From Polynucleobacter sp. MWH-Aus1W21 (GTDB taxonomy: Bacteria > Pseudomonadota > Gammaproteobacteria > Burkholderiales > Burkholderiaceae): a stretch of 64,000 bases of DNA. Below are positions 44,417-53,569 of the stretch, piece after piece. Numbering within the stretch: the first letter of the stretch is position 1; each line of letters opens with the position of its first letter. The position numbers and the translations under genes are program-made. Below the pieces are notes generated by a model. The model was not told the DNA's origin, ran no database searches, and worked only from the letters and a program-made list of their open reading frames with translations. Location of the stretch: contig NZ_CP061287.1 of NCBI RefSeq assembly GCF_018687275.1, forward strand, positions 1,116,001 through 1,180,000. The letters run 5' to 3'.

Positions 44417-45940
44417 ATGACAAATATCAAACAAAACGACCTTATTCAGAGTGTTGCAGACGCTTTCCAATTCATCTCCTACTACCACCCAAAGGACTTC
44501 ATTACCGCCTTGGGCAAGGCCTATGAGTTAGAGCAAGGTCATGGCGCAAAAGACGCTATTGCTCAAATTTTGACCAATAGCCGGATGTGCGCTGAAGGTC
44601 ATCGACCAATGTGTCAAGACACAGGTATTGCGGTGGTTTTCCTCAAAATTGGTATGAATGTGCAGTGGCCAGACGCAACAATGAGTGTGACTGACATGGT
44701 GAACGAAGGTGTGCGTCGCGCTTACCTCAACCCAGAAAATACCTTACGCGCTTCAGTGCTCTCTGATCCTGCTGGCAAACGTAAAAATACTGGCGACAAC
44801 ACGCCTGCCGTGATTCATTACGAAATCGTGCCAGGTGATGATGTAGAAGTAATTTGCGCCGCTAAAGGTGGTGGCTCTGAAAATAAAGCGAAGATGGTAA
44901 TGCTCAACCCATCTGACTCGATTGTGGATTGGGTTCTGAAAACCGTTCCTACTATGGGTGCAGGCTGGTGTCCTCCTGGCATTTTGGGTATCGGCATTGG
45001 CGGCACACCAGAAAAGGCCATGCTGATGGCAAAAGAATCCTTGATGGAGCCAATTGATATTCAGGATCTGATTGCTCGTGGCGCCAAAACTCGTGCTGAA
45101 GAATTGCGTTTAGAGCTTTATGAAAAAGTAAACAAACTGGGTATTGGGGCACAAGGCCTTGGTGGCTTGGCTACCGTTCTGGATATCAAGATCATGGAAT
45201 ATCCAACGCATGCCGCTTCTTTGCCAGTAGCAATGATTCCAAACTGCGCAGCTACGCGTCACGTACATTTCCACTTGCATGGCGATGGCCCAGCAAAACT
45301 TGAAGCCCCATCCCTCTCTGATTGGCCAGACGTCACCTGGACTCCAGATGTTCAAAAATCTAAGCGCGTGAATTTGGACACATTGACAGCAGCAGAAGTG
45401 GCTAGCTGGAAACCAGGCGAAACACTTTTACTCAACGGCAAAATTTTGACTGGCCGTGATGCTGCTCACAAGCGCATTCAGGACATGCTAGCTAAAGGCG
45501 AAGAGCTACCAGTGAGTTTTAAGAACCGCGTTATTTATTATGTTGGCCCAGTTGATCCAGTTCGCGACGAAGCAGTTGGCCCTGCCGGCCCCACAACTGC
45601 AACTCGTATGGATAAATTTACGGAGATGATGCTCTCTAAGACTGGATTGATTTCTATGATTGGTAAAGCAGAGCGCGGACCTGAAGCCATCGAAGCAATT
45701 AAGAAACATAAGTCTGCTTATTTAATGGCTGTTGGTGGTGCTGCTTACTTAGTTTCTAAAGCCATTCAAACCTCAAAAGTCGTTGGCTTTGCCGACTTAG
45801 GCATGGAAGCAATTTATGAGTTTGACGTAAAAGATATGCCGGTGACTGTTGCAGTGAACTCCGAAGGCATTTCGATGCACAATGAAGGCCCACGTGAATG
45901 GCAGGCAAAGATTGCTGGCATTCCGGTCAAAGTTGCTTAA
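44417..45940 (+). CDS. fumA: Fumarate hydratase, class I
   Basis: This 507-residue iron-sulfur fumarase interconverts fumarate and malate. The amino half carries RMCAEGHRPMCQDTGIAVVF and the AAKGGGSENKAKM loop, with further conserved GIGGTPEKAMLMAKE. The carboxyl half has the beta-domain, including GPTTATRMDKFTEMML and the GKAERGPEAI and KSAYLMAVGGAAYL segments. Three Cys residues are expected to bind the [4Fe-4S] cluster. It heads a plus-strand series with murI, tonB, exbB and exbD, although the 40-base gap to murI leaves co-transcription unproven. Confidence 0.95.
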   Translation: MTNIKQNDLIQSVADAFQFISYYHPKDFITALGKAYELEQGHGAKDAIAQILTNSRMCAEGHRPMCQDTGIAVVFLKIGMNVQWPDATMSVTDMVNEGVRRAYLNPENTLRASVLSDPAGKRKNTGDNTPAVIHYEIVPGDDVEVICAAKGGGSENKAKMVMLNPSDSIVDWVLKTVPTMGAGWCPPGILGIGIGGTPEKAMLMAKESLMEPIDIQDLIARGAKTRAEELRLELYEKVNKLGIGAQGLGGLATVLDIKIMEYPTHAASLPVAMIPNCAATRHVHFHLHGDGPAKLEAPSLSDWPDVTWTPDVQKSKRVNLDTLTAAEVASWKPGETLLLNGKILTGRDAAHKRIQDMLAKGEELPVSFKNRVIYYVGPVDPVRDEAVGPAGPTTATRMDKFTEMMLSKTGLISMIGKAERGPEAIEAIKKHKSAYLMAVGGAAYLVSKAIQTSKVVGFADLGMEAIYEFDVKDMPVTVAVNSEGISMHNEGPREWQAKIAGIPVKVA

Positions 45941-45980
45941 TCGCTGAATTGGCAATTCATCCATAGGCACTGACAACTCA

Positions 45981-46787
45981 TTGGCACTCATCGGGGTATT
46001 TGATTCTGGCGTTGGAGGCTTATCCATCTTGGATGAGGCTCTGCGCCAGCTACCGCAACATGACTATATCTATCTTGCTGACTCCGCACATGCACCCTAT
46101 GGAGAAAAATCCAGTGATTGGATAGCGCAACGCAGTCTAGTGCTTTGCCGCCATCTAGCAAGCCACGGTTGCGATGCCATTGTGATTGCTTGTAATACTG
46201 CAACTGCTGAAGCGATTAAACAAATTCGCGAAGAGTTGTCTATTCCCATTATTGGTGTTGAACCTGGCATCAAACCAGCAGCTATGCAGTCACAAAATCA
46301 TATTGTGGGTGTCTTGGCGACAGAGGCAACACTTAATAGCGATAAATTCAATTCCTTACTCGCAACCCTGCCTAGCGACTGTCAATTTATCAAACAGGCT
46401 GGCGCTGGCTTAGTGCCTTTAATTGAATCTGGCAAAGCCGATGGTCAAGAGACTCTGGAGTTGTTGGCTAAACACCTAGAACCTATTCAAGATGCTGGCG
46501 CTGACACCATCGTTCTTGGATGCACCCACTACCCCTTCCTCAGAAAAGTTATTCGCAAGTTGCTAGGCGAATCGATCACATTGATTGATACCAGTGATGC
46601 AGTGGTAAGGCAGCTAAAGAGGCAACTAGAAGCTCTTCAACCTAGCGGCACTAATTCTGAGTTTGGATCAGTACTTTTGCTCAGCAGTAAGAATGAGAAT
46701 TTACTTCTAGCAATGGCGCAAGACTTAATGTCTGCAGATTTGGCATCACATTCAGTTGAAGCACATATCTTGGATGAAGTACGATGA
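45981..46787 (+). CDS. murI: Glutamate racemase
   Basis: This 268-residue enzyme makes D-glutamate for peptidoglycan. GVFDSGVGGLSIL begins the protein. The two catalytic Cys are in IACNTATAEA and GCTHYPFL, and IGVEPGIKPA lies between. No ATG occurs in frame between the stop at 45945 and the conserved start, so the TTG at 45981 is the probable initiator. A rare start codon and weak ribosome binding site suggest modest expression. The stop overlaps the tonB start by four bases (ATGA). Confidence 0.94.
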   Translation: MALIGVFDSGVGGLSILDEALRQLPQHDYIYLADSAHAPYGEKSSDWIAQRSLVLCRHLASHGCDAIVIACNTATAEAIKQIREELSIPIIGVEPGIKPAAMQSQNHIVGVLATEATLNSDKFNSLLATLPSDCQFIKQAGAGLVPLIESGKADGQETLELLAKHLEPIQDAGADTIVLGCTHYPFLRKVIRKLLGESITLIDTSDAVVRQLKRQLEALQPSGTNSEFGSVLLLSSKNENLLLAMAQDLMSADLASHSVEAHILDEVR

Positions 46788-47473
46788 GCGCTCTACTAAA
46801 AAAAATAGATGCTCACCTGCCGTTTAATAAAACTGAGCGCATCATCATTGGCGTTGTATTACTCTTGCACGCTTTGCCTGCACTTGAGTTTGTGCACCTC
46901 AGCAAACGCCCTCCTCCAATGGACGATACAAGGGTCATGGCAAATTTAGTCAGTCCAGAGGCTAGCAAGACCCAGCAACCACCGGCAGTGACCCCACCAA
47001 AACCAAAAGAAGAGAAGAAGGTGGCAAAAGAAAAGCCTCAAGAAAAGCCGCTCGAGAAACCTAGCCCCACTCAGGCGCAGCAGGCTCCACAACAGCAAAG
47101 TCAATCGCAAAGCAAGTCAGAATCTCAACCACAGAATGCAGCGGTAGCCCCTGCAACTAGTGGGGGTGCTAGCGGAACTCCAATTCAAACAGACATTGGT
47201 AAACTAGTTGTGGTGTATCAGCCTGATGCAGATGCTTATTACCCCTCTTTTTCAAAACGCTCTGGTGAGCAAGGCGCAGTAGTAGTGCGATTAATTATTG
47301 ATGAAACAGGTAACGTTGAAGATGTAGCCTTACTGCAATCAAGCACTTTTCCAAGACTGGATCGTGCCGCTACAGAAATCGGCAAACGCTATCGCTTTAA
47401 ACCTTTTTTAGTAAATGGCTCACCCCAACGAATTTCAACCAATCTCCTAATTAAATTTAACCTCAAGAATTAA
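46784..47473 (+). CDS. tonB: TonB energy transducer
   Basis: This 229-residue protein couples the inner-membrane proton motive force to outer-membrane receptors. It has an amino-terminal membrane anchor (about residues 20-40), a Pro, Lys and Gln-rich periplasmic spacer (about 60-125), and a carboxyl TonB domain (about 145-229) with GEQGAVVVRLIIDETGNVEDV and YRFKPFLVNG. It is followed after 5 bases by exbB and then exbD, the standard energising complex. No TonB-dependent receptor gene is in the window. Confidence 0.95.
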   Translation: MSALLKKIDAHLPFNKTERIIIGVVLLLHALPALEFVHLSKRPPPMDDTRVMANLVSPEASKTQQPPAVTPPKPKEEKKVAKEKPQEKPLEKPSPTQAQQAPQQQSQSQSKSESQPQNAAVAPATSGGASGTPIQTDIGKLVVVYQPDADAYYPSFSKRSGEQGAVVVRLIIDETGNVEDVALLQSSTFPRLDRAATEIGKRYRFKPFLVNGSPQRISTNLLIKFNLKN

Positions 47474-47478
47474 TCAAT

Positions 47479-48171
47479 ATGAATACACCATTTGGAATAG
47501 CAAATCTTTGGCTTGAAGGCGATGCAATTACGAGATTCGTGGCAATTATTTTGCTCACCTGCTCTATTGTGACTTGGGTAATATTGCTCACGCGACTTTG
47601 GGATCTACGCAATCTACGCAAACTTACCCCTGAGCTTGAGCAGTTTTGGCGTGCTACTTCTTTTGATGAAGGATTAAAAGCATTTAGCGACCATGCATCC
47701 AACCCCTATTATCAAATTGCTAGATTGGCAACCAAGGCATCGGCGCACCACCAAAACCAATCCTCCAATCACCGTGAATTACTACAAACACTGAACTACT
47801 CCGAATGGATGGCTAGAAGTGTGAAAAATAGTATTGATACGATTGCTGCTGGACTACAAAAAGGCTTGACCTTCTTAGGGTCTACTGGCGCAATTGCTCC
47901 TTTTGTCGGCCTATTTGGAACTGTTTGGGGCATCTACCATGCATTGATCGCCATCAGTAGCTCTGGTAGCGCGCAAATTGATCAAGTTGCAGGGCCTATT
48001 GGTGAAGCGCTCATCATGACTGCATTTGGTTTGGCGGTGGCCATACCTGCGGTTTTAGGTTTTAACGCCATCAATCGTGCCAACAAATTATTTGTAGCGG
48101 ACTTAAACCGTTTTGGTAATGACTTATTAGCCTACTTCGTTACTGGCGCACGCGTTAACTCCGGGGAATAG
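47479..48171 (+). CDS. exbB: MotA/TolQ/ExbB proton channel protein
   Basis: This 230-residue inner-membrane protein has three transmembrane helices (about residues 15-35, 130-150 and 170-195). The conserved GLQKGLTFLGSTGAIAPFVG and GLFGTVWGIYHAL segments form the pentameric channel core, and GPIGEALIMTAFGLAVAIPA is the third helix. It sits between tonB and exbD, which identifies it as ExbB rather than TolQ. Confidence 0.94.
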   Translation: MNTPFGIANLWLEGDAITRFVAIILLTCSIVTWVILLTRLWDLRNLRKLTPELEQFWRATSFDEGLKAFSDHASNPYYQIARLATKASAHHQNQSSNHRELLQTLNYSEWMARSVKNSIDTIAAGLQKGLTFLGSTGAIAPFVGLFGTVWGIYHALIAISSSGSAQIDQVAGPIGEALIMTAFGLAVAIPAVLGFNAINRANKLFVADLNRFGNDLLAYFVTGARVNSGE

Positions 48172-48173
48172 TC

Positions 48174-48587
48174 ATGTCTTTTTATATGCAAGACGACCAT
48201 TCTGACGATAACATCATGTCGGAAATTAACATGACGCCGATGGTGGACGTCATGTTAGTACTCTTAATTATTTTCATCATCACGCTGCCGGTAATCCAAC
48301 AGGCAGTAAAAGTAGAGCTACCTAAGGCCAATAGTGTTCGCAATGAAGTAAAACCTGAATCAGTGCAGCTCTCGATTGATGCCAATGGCCAAATTTTCTG
48401 GAACAGCACGCCGATTGATCTCAAGACCTTTGATGGTTATGCAGAGAAAGCTTCTCAGAAAGAGCCGCAGCCAGAAATTAATCTGCGCGCCGATAAGTCA
48501 GTAAGGTATGAATATGTAGCGCAAGTATTAGCAGCCTCACGTCGCGCTGGCTTAACTAAATTGGGATTTGTGACTGAGCCAAACTAA
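48174..48587 (+). CDS. exbD: ExbD/TolR family biopolymer transport protein
   Basis: This 137-residue protein has a short cytoplasmic amino terminus, one transmembrane helix (about residues 20-42) containing the essential Asp in MTPMVDVMLVLLIIFI, and a periplasmic domain with VKVELPKA and LRADKSVRYEYV. It pairs with ExbB and completes the tonB-exbB-exbD unit, starting 2 bases after exbB. It converges with the following minus-strand gene, 23 bases away. Confidence 0.95.
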   Translation: MSFYMQDDHSDDNIMSEINMTPMVDVMLVLLIIFIITLPVIQQAVKVELPKANSVRNEVKPESVQLSIDANGQIFWNSTPIDLKTFDGYAEKASQKEPQPEINLRADKSVRYEYVAQVLAASRRAGLTKLGFVTEPN

Positions 48588-48610
48588 GTTTGGTTTATCT
48601 GTATTTGGTT

Positions 48611-49078
48611 TTATTTAGCCTTGTATGGCATTTTTGAAGGCAAGCAAGTCTCTTCACTGGTATGCGTACCATTTCCAATGGTCGCACCCAAAATACCGCC
48701 CTGTATCTTTTCGATCTTCTTAAACTTTCCTGTAACTGGATCAAGAGTAATGTTGGTGATGACGCTGCCCGCGGGATAAGCAACGCCCATTAACTCTTCT
48801 GGTGGAAACTGCGCCTCGATGGCAATCAAAATATTTGGGCGCGCAAGAGTGATGCTCTTGACCACCTGAGATCCAAATGCATCAGACTGATCTAGGTCGC
48901 GATCATCTAAGAAGACCTTTGCCTTCTGAGAACCAGAAGCAAGCATAAGTTTCATTGCATATTCTTCGGTATAGCCTTTTTCAGAACGTTTGCAATGAAA
49001 TTCCATGACATCAACACCCCATGCGAGCACAGGAGCAATTGTCAAGCAAGAACAAATGAAAAGTTTGGGTAAATTCAT
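48611..49078 (-). CDS. Hypothetical periplasmic protein
   Basis: I do not recognise this 155-residue protein. A signal peptide is likely at residues 1-22 (MNLPKLFICSCLTIAPVLAW). The mature part has two Cys (FHCKRSE and EETCLPS) that could pair, a basic KAKVFLDDRDLD stretch, and GGILGATIGNGTH near the end. It begins 20 bases after the CCA end of tRNA-Leu on the same strand. No terminator or ribosome binding site lies between, so it may be expressed from the tRNA promoter. Confidence 0.72.
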   Translation of the reverse strand: MNLPKLFICSCLTIAPVLAWGVDVMEFHCKRSEKGYTEEYAMKLMLASGSQKAKVFLDDRDLDQSDAFGSQVVKSITLARPNILIAIEAQFPPEELMGVAYPAGSVITNITLDPVTGKFKKIEKIQGGILGATIGNGTHTSEETCLPSKMPYKAK

Positions 49079-49098
49079 AAATGAAGTGTGAGTGTCTT

Positions 49099-49187
49099 TG
49101 GTGCCCGAGGCCGGAATCGAACCGGCACGACTTTTTTGAGTCGGCAGATTTTAAATCTGCTGTGTCTACCGATTTCACCACTCGGGC
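49099..49187 (-). tRNA. tRNA-Leu(TAA)
   Basis: This is an 89-nt class II tRNA with encoded CCA. The acceptor stem is GCCCGAG/CTCGGGC, the anticodon stem GCAGA/TCTGC encloses TTTAAAA, and the T-arm is GCCGGTTCGATTCCGGC. The anticodon TAA reads UUA and UUG. No terminator follows its 3' end. Confidence 0.97.
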
Positions 49188-49312
49188 TCGCACTGAACAA
49201 TACAACTGTGCTAAATAAATCAAGACAGGGCAAATTTTAGCATGCGAGCCCCTAGAGCCCCCTTTGCCCTGCTGACCGAGGCTATGCCGGGCAAAACAAC
49301 TAAAATATCCAT

Positions 49313-51772
49313 ATGACCTTACTAGGAAAATCTACTGGACTGCGCAAGCTTTTACGAGCCAGCCTATTGGTTGCCGGATTGAGTCTAGCTGTCGTTTTGG
49401 TAATAGCCATTGCCTACCTGTATTCCGCCCAATCCAATATCTCTGGCAAGCGAACCATTAAAAGTCTTGGGGACTCTATTGCCATCTCCTTTGATGAAGC
49501 CGATATACCTCACATCAAAGCCAAAAGTCAGGCAGATGCCTACTTTGCCTTAGGCTACCTCCACGCAAATCAGCGCTCTTGGCAAATGGAAATGAATCGC
49601 CGGATTGCCAGCGGCCGACTTTCAGAAATTTTAGGCAATGACACCGTCAAAATTGATCGCTTTATACGCACATTGGGTATCAAGCGTGCAGCGGAACGTC
49701 AATTTGATCGCTACCCCGTTTCAGCCAAGCGACTATTACAAGCCTATGCGGATGGCGTTAACGCTGGCAATGCGCAATTGGGATGGGCATTGCCAATTGA
49801 ATACTTCTTGACAGGATCAAAGCCAGGACATTGGTCGCCAACTGATAGCGTTGCCTGGATGCTAATGATGGCTTATGACCTTGGCGGTAACTGGCATAAA
49901 GAATTGCAAAGGCTTGAGCTTTCTCAATACCTCAGCACAAAACAAGTATGGGAAGTTACCCCACCAAATGAGCCTGGCGAGCTTGTCAGCAACGTAGATT
50001 TCTCCAAGCTATACAAAGATCTGAAAGTTTTTCATCCAATCCCTGGGCCTTCTGAAGCAAAGCCTGAAAATTTACCTGCCACTGAATTGACTCAATGGGA
50101 TCAGCTTGGTGGAAAGGATGGCATTGGCTCTAATAATTGGGCCCTAAGCGGAAAGCTGAGCACTTCAGGCAAGCCTTTACTGGCCAATGATCCACATCTA
50201 GGTCTATCCGCGCCAGCTATCTGGTACTTTGCCCATCTCGAGGCGCCTGGATTGAATGTGATCGGCGGCACACTACCTGGCATCCCAGCGGTAGTCTTAG
50301 GCAGAACAGATAAGTTTGCATGGAGCTTTACAAATACCGGTCCCGATGTACAGGATTTATACATTGAGCAAATTGATGCAAAAAATCCCGGCATGTATCG
50401 CGGTCCCGATGGTCCCCTGCCATTTAAAGTTCATCAAGAGATTATTGATATCAAAGGAGCGCCCTCTCTTACCTTCTTGATAAAGGAAACTCGACATGGG
50501 CCGGTGATTTCCGATTCGTATCGCCAAGCTAAACGCGTGATTGATACTGATCGCTTTGCATTGGCACTCCGATGGACGGCACTTGATATTGAGAATCAAT
50601 CGGTTGCTGGTTTGCTGGAAATAAACCGCGCTGCTGATATCGATCAGTTTAAGCAAGCACTACGTAAAAATTATGCGCCCATGCAGAACGTAGTGATGGC
50701 AGATATAGAGGGCAATATTGCCTATCAAGCAGCTGGCGTTGCCCCCAAAAGGCAATTGCATCATGGCCTATATGGAGTAGCGCCTGCCCCTGGCTGGGAC
50801 AAGCAATATGACTGGGATGGTTATGTTTTATTTGAGCAGCTTCCTGCTAGCAATAATCCTGAGCAGGGCTGGATAGCTACAGCCAATCAAAAAATTATTG
50901 CGGCAAATGATCCTAATCCTTTAACGGCTGATTGGGAGATGCCGACGCGATATAACCGTATTGTTGAGCTGATTAAGTCTAAAAATATTCACTCATTTGA
51001 CGATATGAAAACAATGCAAGGGGATACGCTCTCGCTTGGTGCTACACCATTGCTAGAACTATTTAAGTCCAGTCAATCCTCACATCCTTTGAGCGCTCAA
51101 GCGATGGACATCGCCCGGAATTTTAATGGTGACATGCGGGTTGAAAGTGCTGGCGCTCTGATATTCAATGCCTGGGCTGATCAACTTACACGCAATCTCT
51201 TCTCGCGATTAAGTTATATGTTTACGGAAAATTACGGCTCTCGAAACTATCGGGCTCCTTTGTTAAACCAAGTGCAAAATCCCAATAGTCCATGGTGTGA
51301 CAATCCCAAAACGGAGCATGTAGAGTCTTGCCAGGAATCGGCAAACCTTGCCCTTGATAACGCACTTGAGTACCTTGGGAAAGAGTATGGCAATAATCCG
51401 CAGTCTTGGTCTTGGGGGAAGGCACACATAGCCGTCTCCGAGCATCGACCATTTAGCAAGGTTCCCTTGTTGGGTAGCTTGTTTAACATCAAAACCCCGT
51501 TCCCTGGCGATAGCTTTTCTGTCAATGTGGGACGACTAGAGCTTTTGCGGTCAAAAAATCCCTATGAAACACTGCAAGCCGCTAGTTTACGGACAGTCTA
51601 TGACTTATCAGATCTGGAAAAGTCTGTGTTTGTGTACCAATCAGGGCAATCTGGGTGGATACAGAGCAAGCTCTACCGCAATATGAACCCCTTATGGGCT
51701 AATAACGAGTACCTTCCATTGCAAATGAAGTCCGAAAAGATCAGTCGCCAGCTAGAATTGAGCAATAAATAA
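49313..51772 (+). CDS. Penicillin acylase family protein (Ntn hydrolase)
   Basis: This 819-residue protein has an amino-terminal membrane anchor or signal (about residues 15-38), an alpha-subunit region, a linker, and a self-processing site. The new amino-terminal nucleophile after autoproteolysis would be Ser273 in GIGSNNWALSG. The beta chain contains NDPHLGLSAPAIWY and ASNNPEQGWIATANQ. Family members hydrolyse amides such as beta-lactam side chains or N-acyl-homoserine lactones. The natural substrate cannot be decided here. It is divergent from tRNA-Leu and stands alone. Confidence 0.92.
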   Translation: MTLLGKSTGLRKLLRASLLVAGLSLAVVLVIAIAYLYSAQSNISGKRTIKSLGDSIAISFDEADIPHIKAKSQADAYFALGYLHANQRSWQMEMNRRIASGRLSEILGNDTVKIDRFIRTLGIKRAAERQFDRYPVSAKRLLQAYADGVNAGNAQLGWALPIEYFLTGSKPGHWSPTDSVAWMLMMAYDLGGNWHKELQRLELSQYLSTKQVWEVTPPNEPGELVSNVDFSKLYKDLKVFHPIPGPSEAKPENLPATELTQWDQLGGKDGIGSNNWALSGKLSTSGKPLLANDPHLGLSAPAIWYFAHLEAPGLNVIGGTLPGIPAVVLGRTDKFAWSFTNTGPDVQDLYIEQIDAKNPGMYRGPDGPLPFKVHQEIIDIKGAPSLTFLIKETRHGPVISDSYRQAKRVIDTDRFALALRWTALDIENQSVAGLLEINRAADIDQFKQALRKNYAPMQNVVMADIEGNIAYQAAGVAPKRQLHHGLYGVAPAPGWDKQYDWDGYVLFEQLPASNNPEQGWIATANQKIIAANDPNPLTADWEMPTRYNRIVELIKSKNIHSFDDMKTMQGDTLSLGATPLLELFKSSQSSHPLSAQAMDIARNFNGDMRVESAGALIFNAWADQLTRNLFSRLSYMFTENYGSRNYRAPLLNQVQNPNSPWCDNPKTEHVESCQESANLALDNALEYLGKEYGNNPQSWSWGKAHIAVSEHRPFSKVPLLGSLFNIKTPFPGDSFSVNVGRLELLRSKNPYETLQAASLRTVYDLSDLEKSVFVYQSGQSGWIQSKLYRNMNPLWANNEYLPLQMKSEKISRQLELSNK

Positions 51773-51858
51773 ACTACCTAATCAATATTGGCGCAGTAGT
51801 TAGGGATAGTTAAAATACTGCATCAATGCCAACAGCCATTACTAAGGTCTAAATACCC

Positions 51859-52263
51859 ATGAAATCCATCGCCGCCCTACTTACCCTTTCTACCACATTA
51901 CTTATTAGCGGAAATGCTTCAGCAGCCTGGCAAGAGATTGGCAAAAATGAACAGTCAGTTGTATTTGTGGATACGGCTACTTTGCAAACTCAAGGTGATT
52001 TAGCGCAAATCATGTCGATGTTAGATTTTTTAAAGCCCGGTCAAGATCCAGCAACCAAAGAGAATGTGAATTCCATTATTGGTTTGAATGAATATGATTG
52101 CAGCACCGGGAAATACCGCCCCATTGAATTTAAAGTCTTTGCCGGAAATCGCGGTAAAGGGAAGGTGATCGTTGATCAAAAAACTCCTGACAGCATTTTT
52201 GATGCCATCCCAAACGGCTCATGGGCAGCCGGAGTATTTAATGTTGCGTGTCGTAGCAAGTAA
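51859..52263 (+). CDS. Surface-adhesin E family protein
   Basis: This 134-residue exported protein has a signal peptide of about 22 residues (ending ASAAWQEI). The mature domain with SVVFVDTATL, MLDFLKPGQ, NEYDCSTGKYRPIEF and a final FNVACRSK resembles the surface-adhesin protein E-like domain, with two Cys that could form a disulfide. In Haemophilus protein E binds host factors. In a free-living bacterium the role is unknown and adhesion should not be assumed. The end overlaps the next gene by 23 bases. Confidence 0.8.
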   Translation: MKSIAALLTLSTTLLISGNASAAWQEIGKNEQSVVFVDTATLQTQGDLAQIMSMLDFLKPGQDPATKENVNSIIGLNEYDCSTGKYRPIEFKVFAGNRGKGKVIVDQKTPDSIFDAIPNGSWAAGVFNVACRSK

Positions 52264-52624
52264 TCAGAACCTTTGGGGGCGGGTTATCTCCCTCTGGTTT
52301 GGCTTCATTTTTACACTGGGATTATTGAGTGCTTGCGCAGCACCCCTAGCAGTACTAAGCAGCGGTAGTACAACAGCAGCCAGCGCTGCAGGAACTGCTG
52401 CTGTTGCAAATCCCAGCACTGCAGCCAGCCTAGCCTCAACCGCAGCAACAGGCAAATCCCCTTTAGAACACGTCGCTTCTGCAGCAACTAAAAAGGAATG
52501 CAGCTTCTTCAATGTCATCGACTTCAAACCCATCTGCATCGATGTAGTTTTTCCTACAGTGACAGATAAAAGCCAACCTTTATTGGGTCCAGCCGACTCA
52601 AGCAGAAATACTGCCAAACAATAA
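52241..52624 (+). CDS. Small Ala/Ser-rich hypothetical lipoprotein
   Basis: I do not recognise a family. From the ATG at 52241 (GGAG six bases upstream) it has 127 residues. A long amino-terminal segment leads to a hydrophobic core and the lipobox LLSAC at about residues 28-32. The mature part begins with an Ala, Ser and Thr-rich low-complexity stretch (about 40-75), followed by a region with two Cys, KKECSFFNVIDFKPICIDV. It overlaps the preceding gene by 23 bases in another frame, suggesting translational coupling. The opposite strand is also open here but lacks any such features. Confidence 0.72.
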   Translation: MLRVVASNQNLWGRVISLWFGFIFTLGLLSACAAPLAVLSSGSTTAASAAGTAAVANPSTAASLASTAATGKSPLEHVASAATKKECSFFNVIDFKPICIDVVFPTVTDKSQPLLGPADSSRNTAKQ

Positions 52625-52696
52625 TGACCTGACAACCCTTCCAAGGGCATAACAGACTAAAATTGATTCTTAATAGCAAATAACGAACGACTTAAT

Positions 52697-53551
52697 ATGG
52701 CCACAGAAAATTACTACCTCACCCTTACCTGCCCAAATAAGCCTGGAATTGTGGCAGCAGTTTCTACATATATTTTTGAATTAGGTGGTGACATTGAAGA
52801 GGCTCAACAGTTTGATGACAAAGCTTCCAAGCGCTTCTTCATGCGCGTAAGCTTTAGCTGCCCTGCGAATGTAGACTCTCTGAGAGCTGGATTTTTGGAA
52901 ATTGCAAAGCGCTTTGAGCTCACTTGGGAATTGCGTGCTGTGAAAGACCTCAAGCGCGTCTTAATCATGGCATCAAAATTAGATCATTGTCTCGTTGATC
53001 TACTTTATCGCTGGCGAATTGGTGAGCTGCCAATGATTATTTGTGGCATCGTTTCCAATCACCCTCGTGACGTATACGCCAGCATTGATTTTGCTGATAT
53101 TCCTTTTTATCACCTCCCAGTGACTCCTGACACCAAGCCAGCACAGGAAGCCAAACTCCTAGAGATCATTGCAGAAACTAAAGTGGATATGGTGATCTTG
53201 GCACGTTACATGCAGATCTTGTCTGATGATTTATCTACCAAGCTCTCCGGGCGCTGCATCAACGTACATCACTCGTTCTTACCTAGTTTCAAAGGTGCCA
53301 AACCATACCATCAGGCTCATGCACGCGGAATCAAACTGATTGGCGCAACAGCCCATTTTGTTACTAGCGATTTGGATGAAGGTCCGATCATTGAGCAAGA
53401 CGTTACACGCGTTACGCATGGCGATACACCAGATGATTTGGTGCGCAAAGGACGTGATTTAGAGCGTACGGTTCTATCTAGAGCTCTACGTTACTACCTA
53501 CATGATCGCGTTCTCATTAACGGCGCGACTTCAGTAGTCTTCTCCGATTAA
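52697..53551 (+). CDS. purU: Formyltetrahydrofolate deformylase
   Basis: This 284-residue enzyme hydrolyses 10-formyltetrahydrofolate to tetrahydrofolate and formate. An amino-terminal ACT domain (about residues 5-80, LTCPNKPGIVAAVSTYIFE) precedes a formyltransferase-like catalytic domain with ARYMQILSDDL, NVHHSFLPSFKGAKPYHQA, and the GATAHFVTSDLDEGPIIEQD segment including the catalytic Asp. It provides formate that the NAD-dependent formate dehydrogenase encoded 17 kb away can oxidise. It converges with soxA, 18 bases away. Confidence 0.95.
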   Translation: MATENYYLTLTCPNKPGIVAAVSTYIFELGGDIEEAQQFDDKASKRFFMRVSFSCPANVDSLRAGFLEIAKRFELTWELRAVKDLKRVLIMASKLDHCLVDLLYRWRIGELPMIICGIVSNHPRDVYASIDFADIPFYHLPVTPDTKPAQEAKLLEIIAETKVDMVILARYMQILSDDLSTKLSGRCINVHHSFLPSFKGAKPYHQAHARGIKLIGATAHFVTSDLDEGPIIEQDVTRVTHGDTPDDLVRKGRDLERTVLSRALRYYLHDRVLINGATSVVFSD

Positions 53552-53569
53552 TTAAACAGAAACTGTTTC

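Noticed and set aside
52264..52650. A 128-codon minus-strand frame opposite the Ala/Ser-rich lipoprotein
   Set aside because: The plus-strand reading has a good ribosome binding site and a lipobox, while the minus-strand reading has neither.
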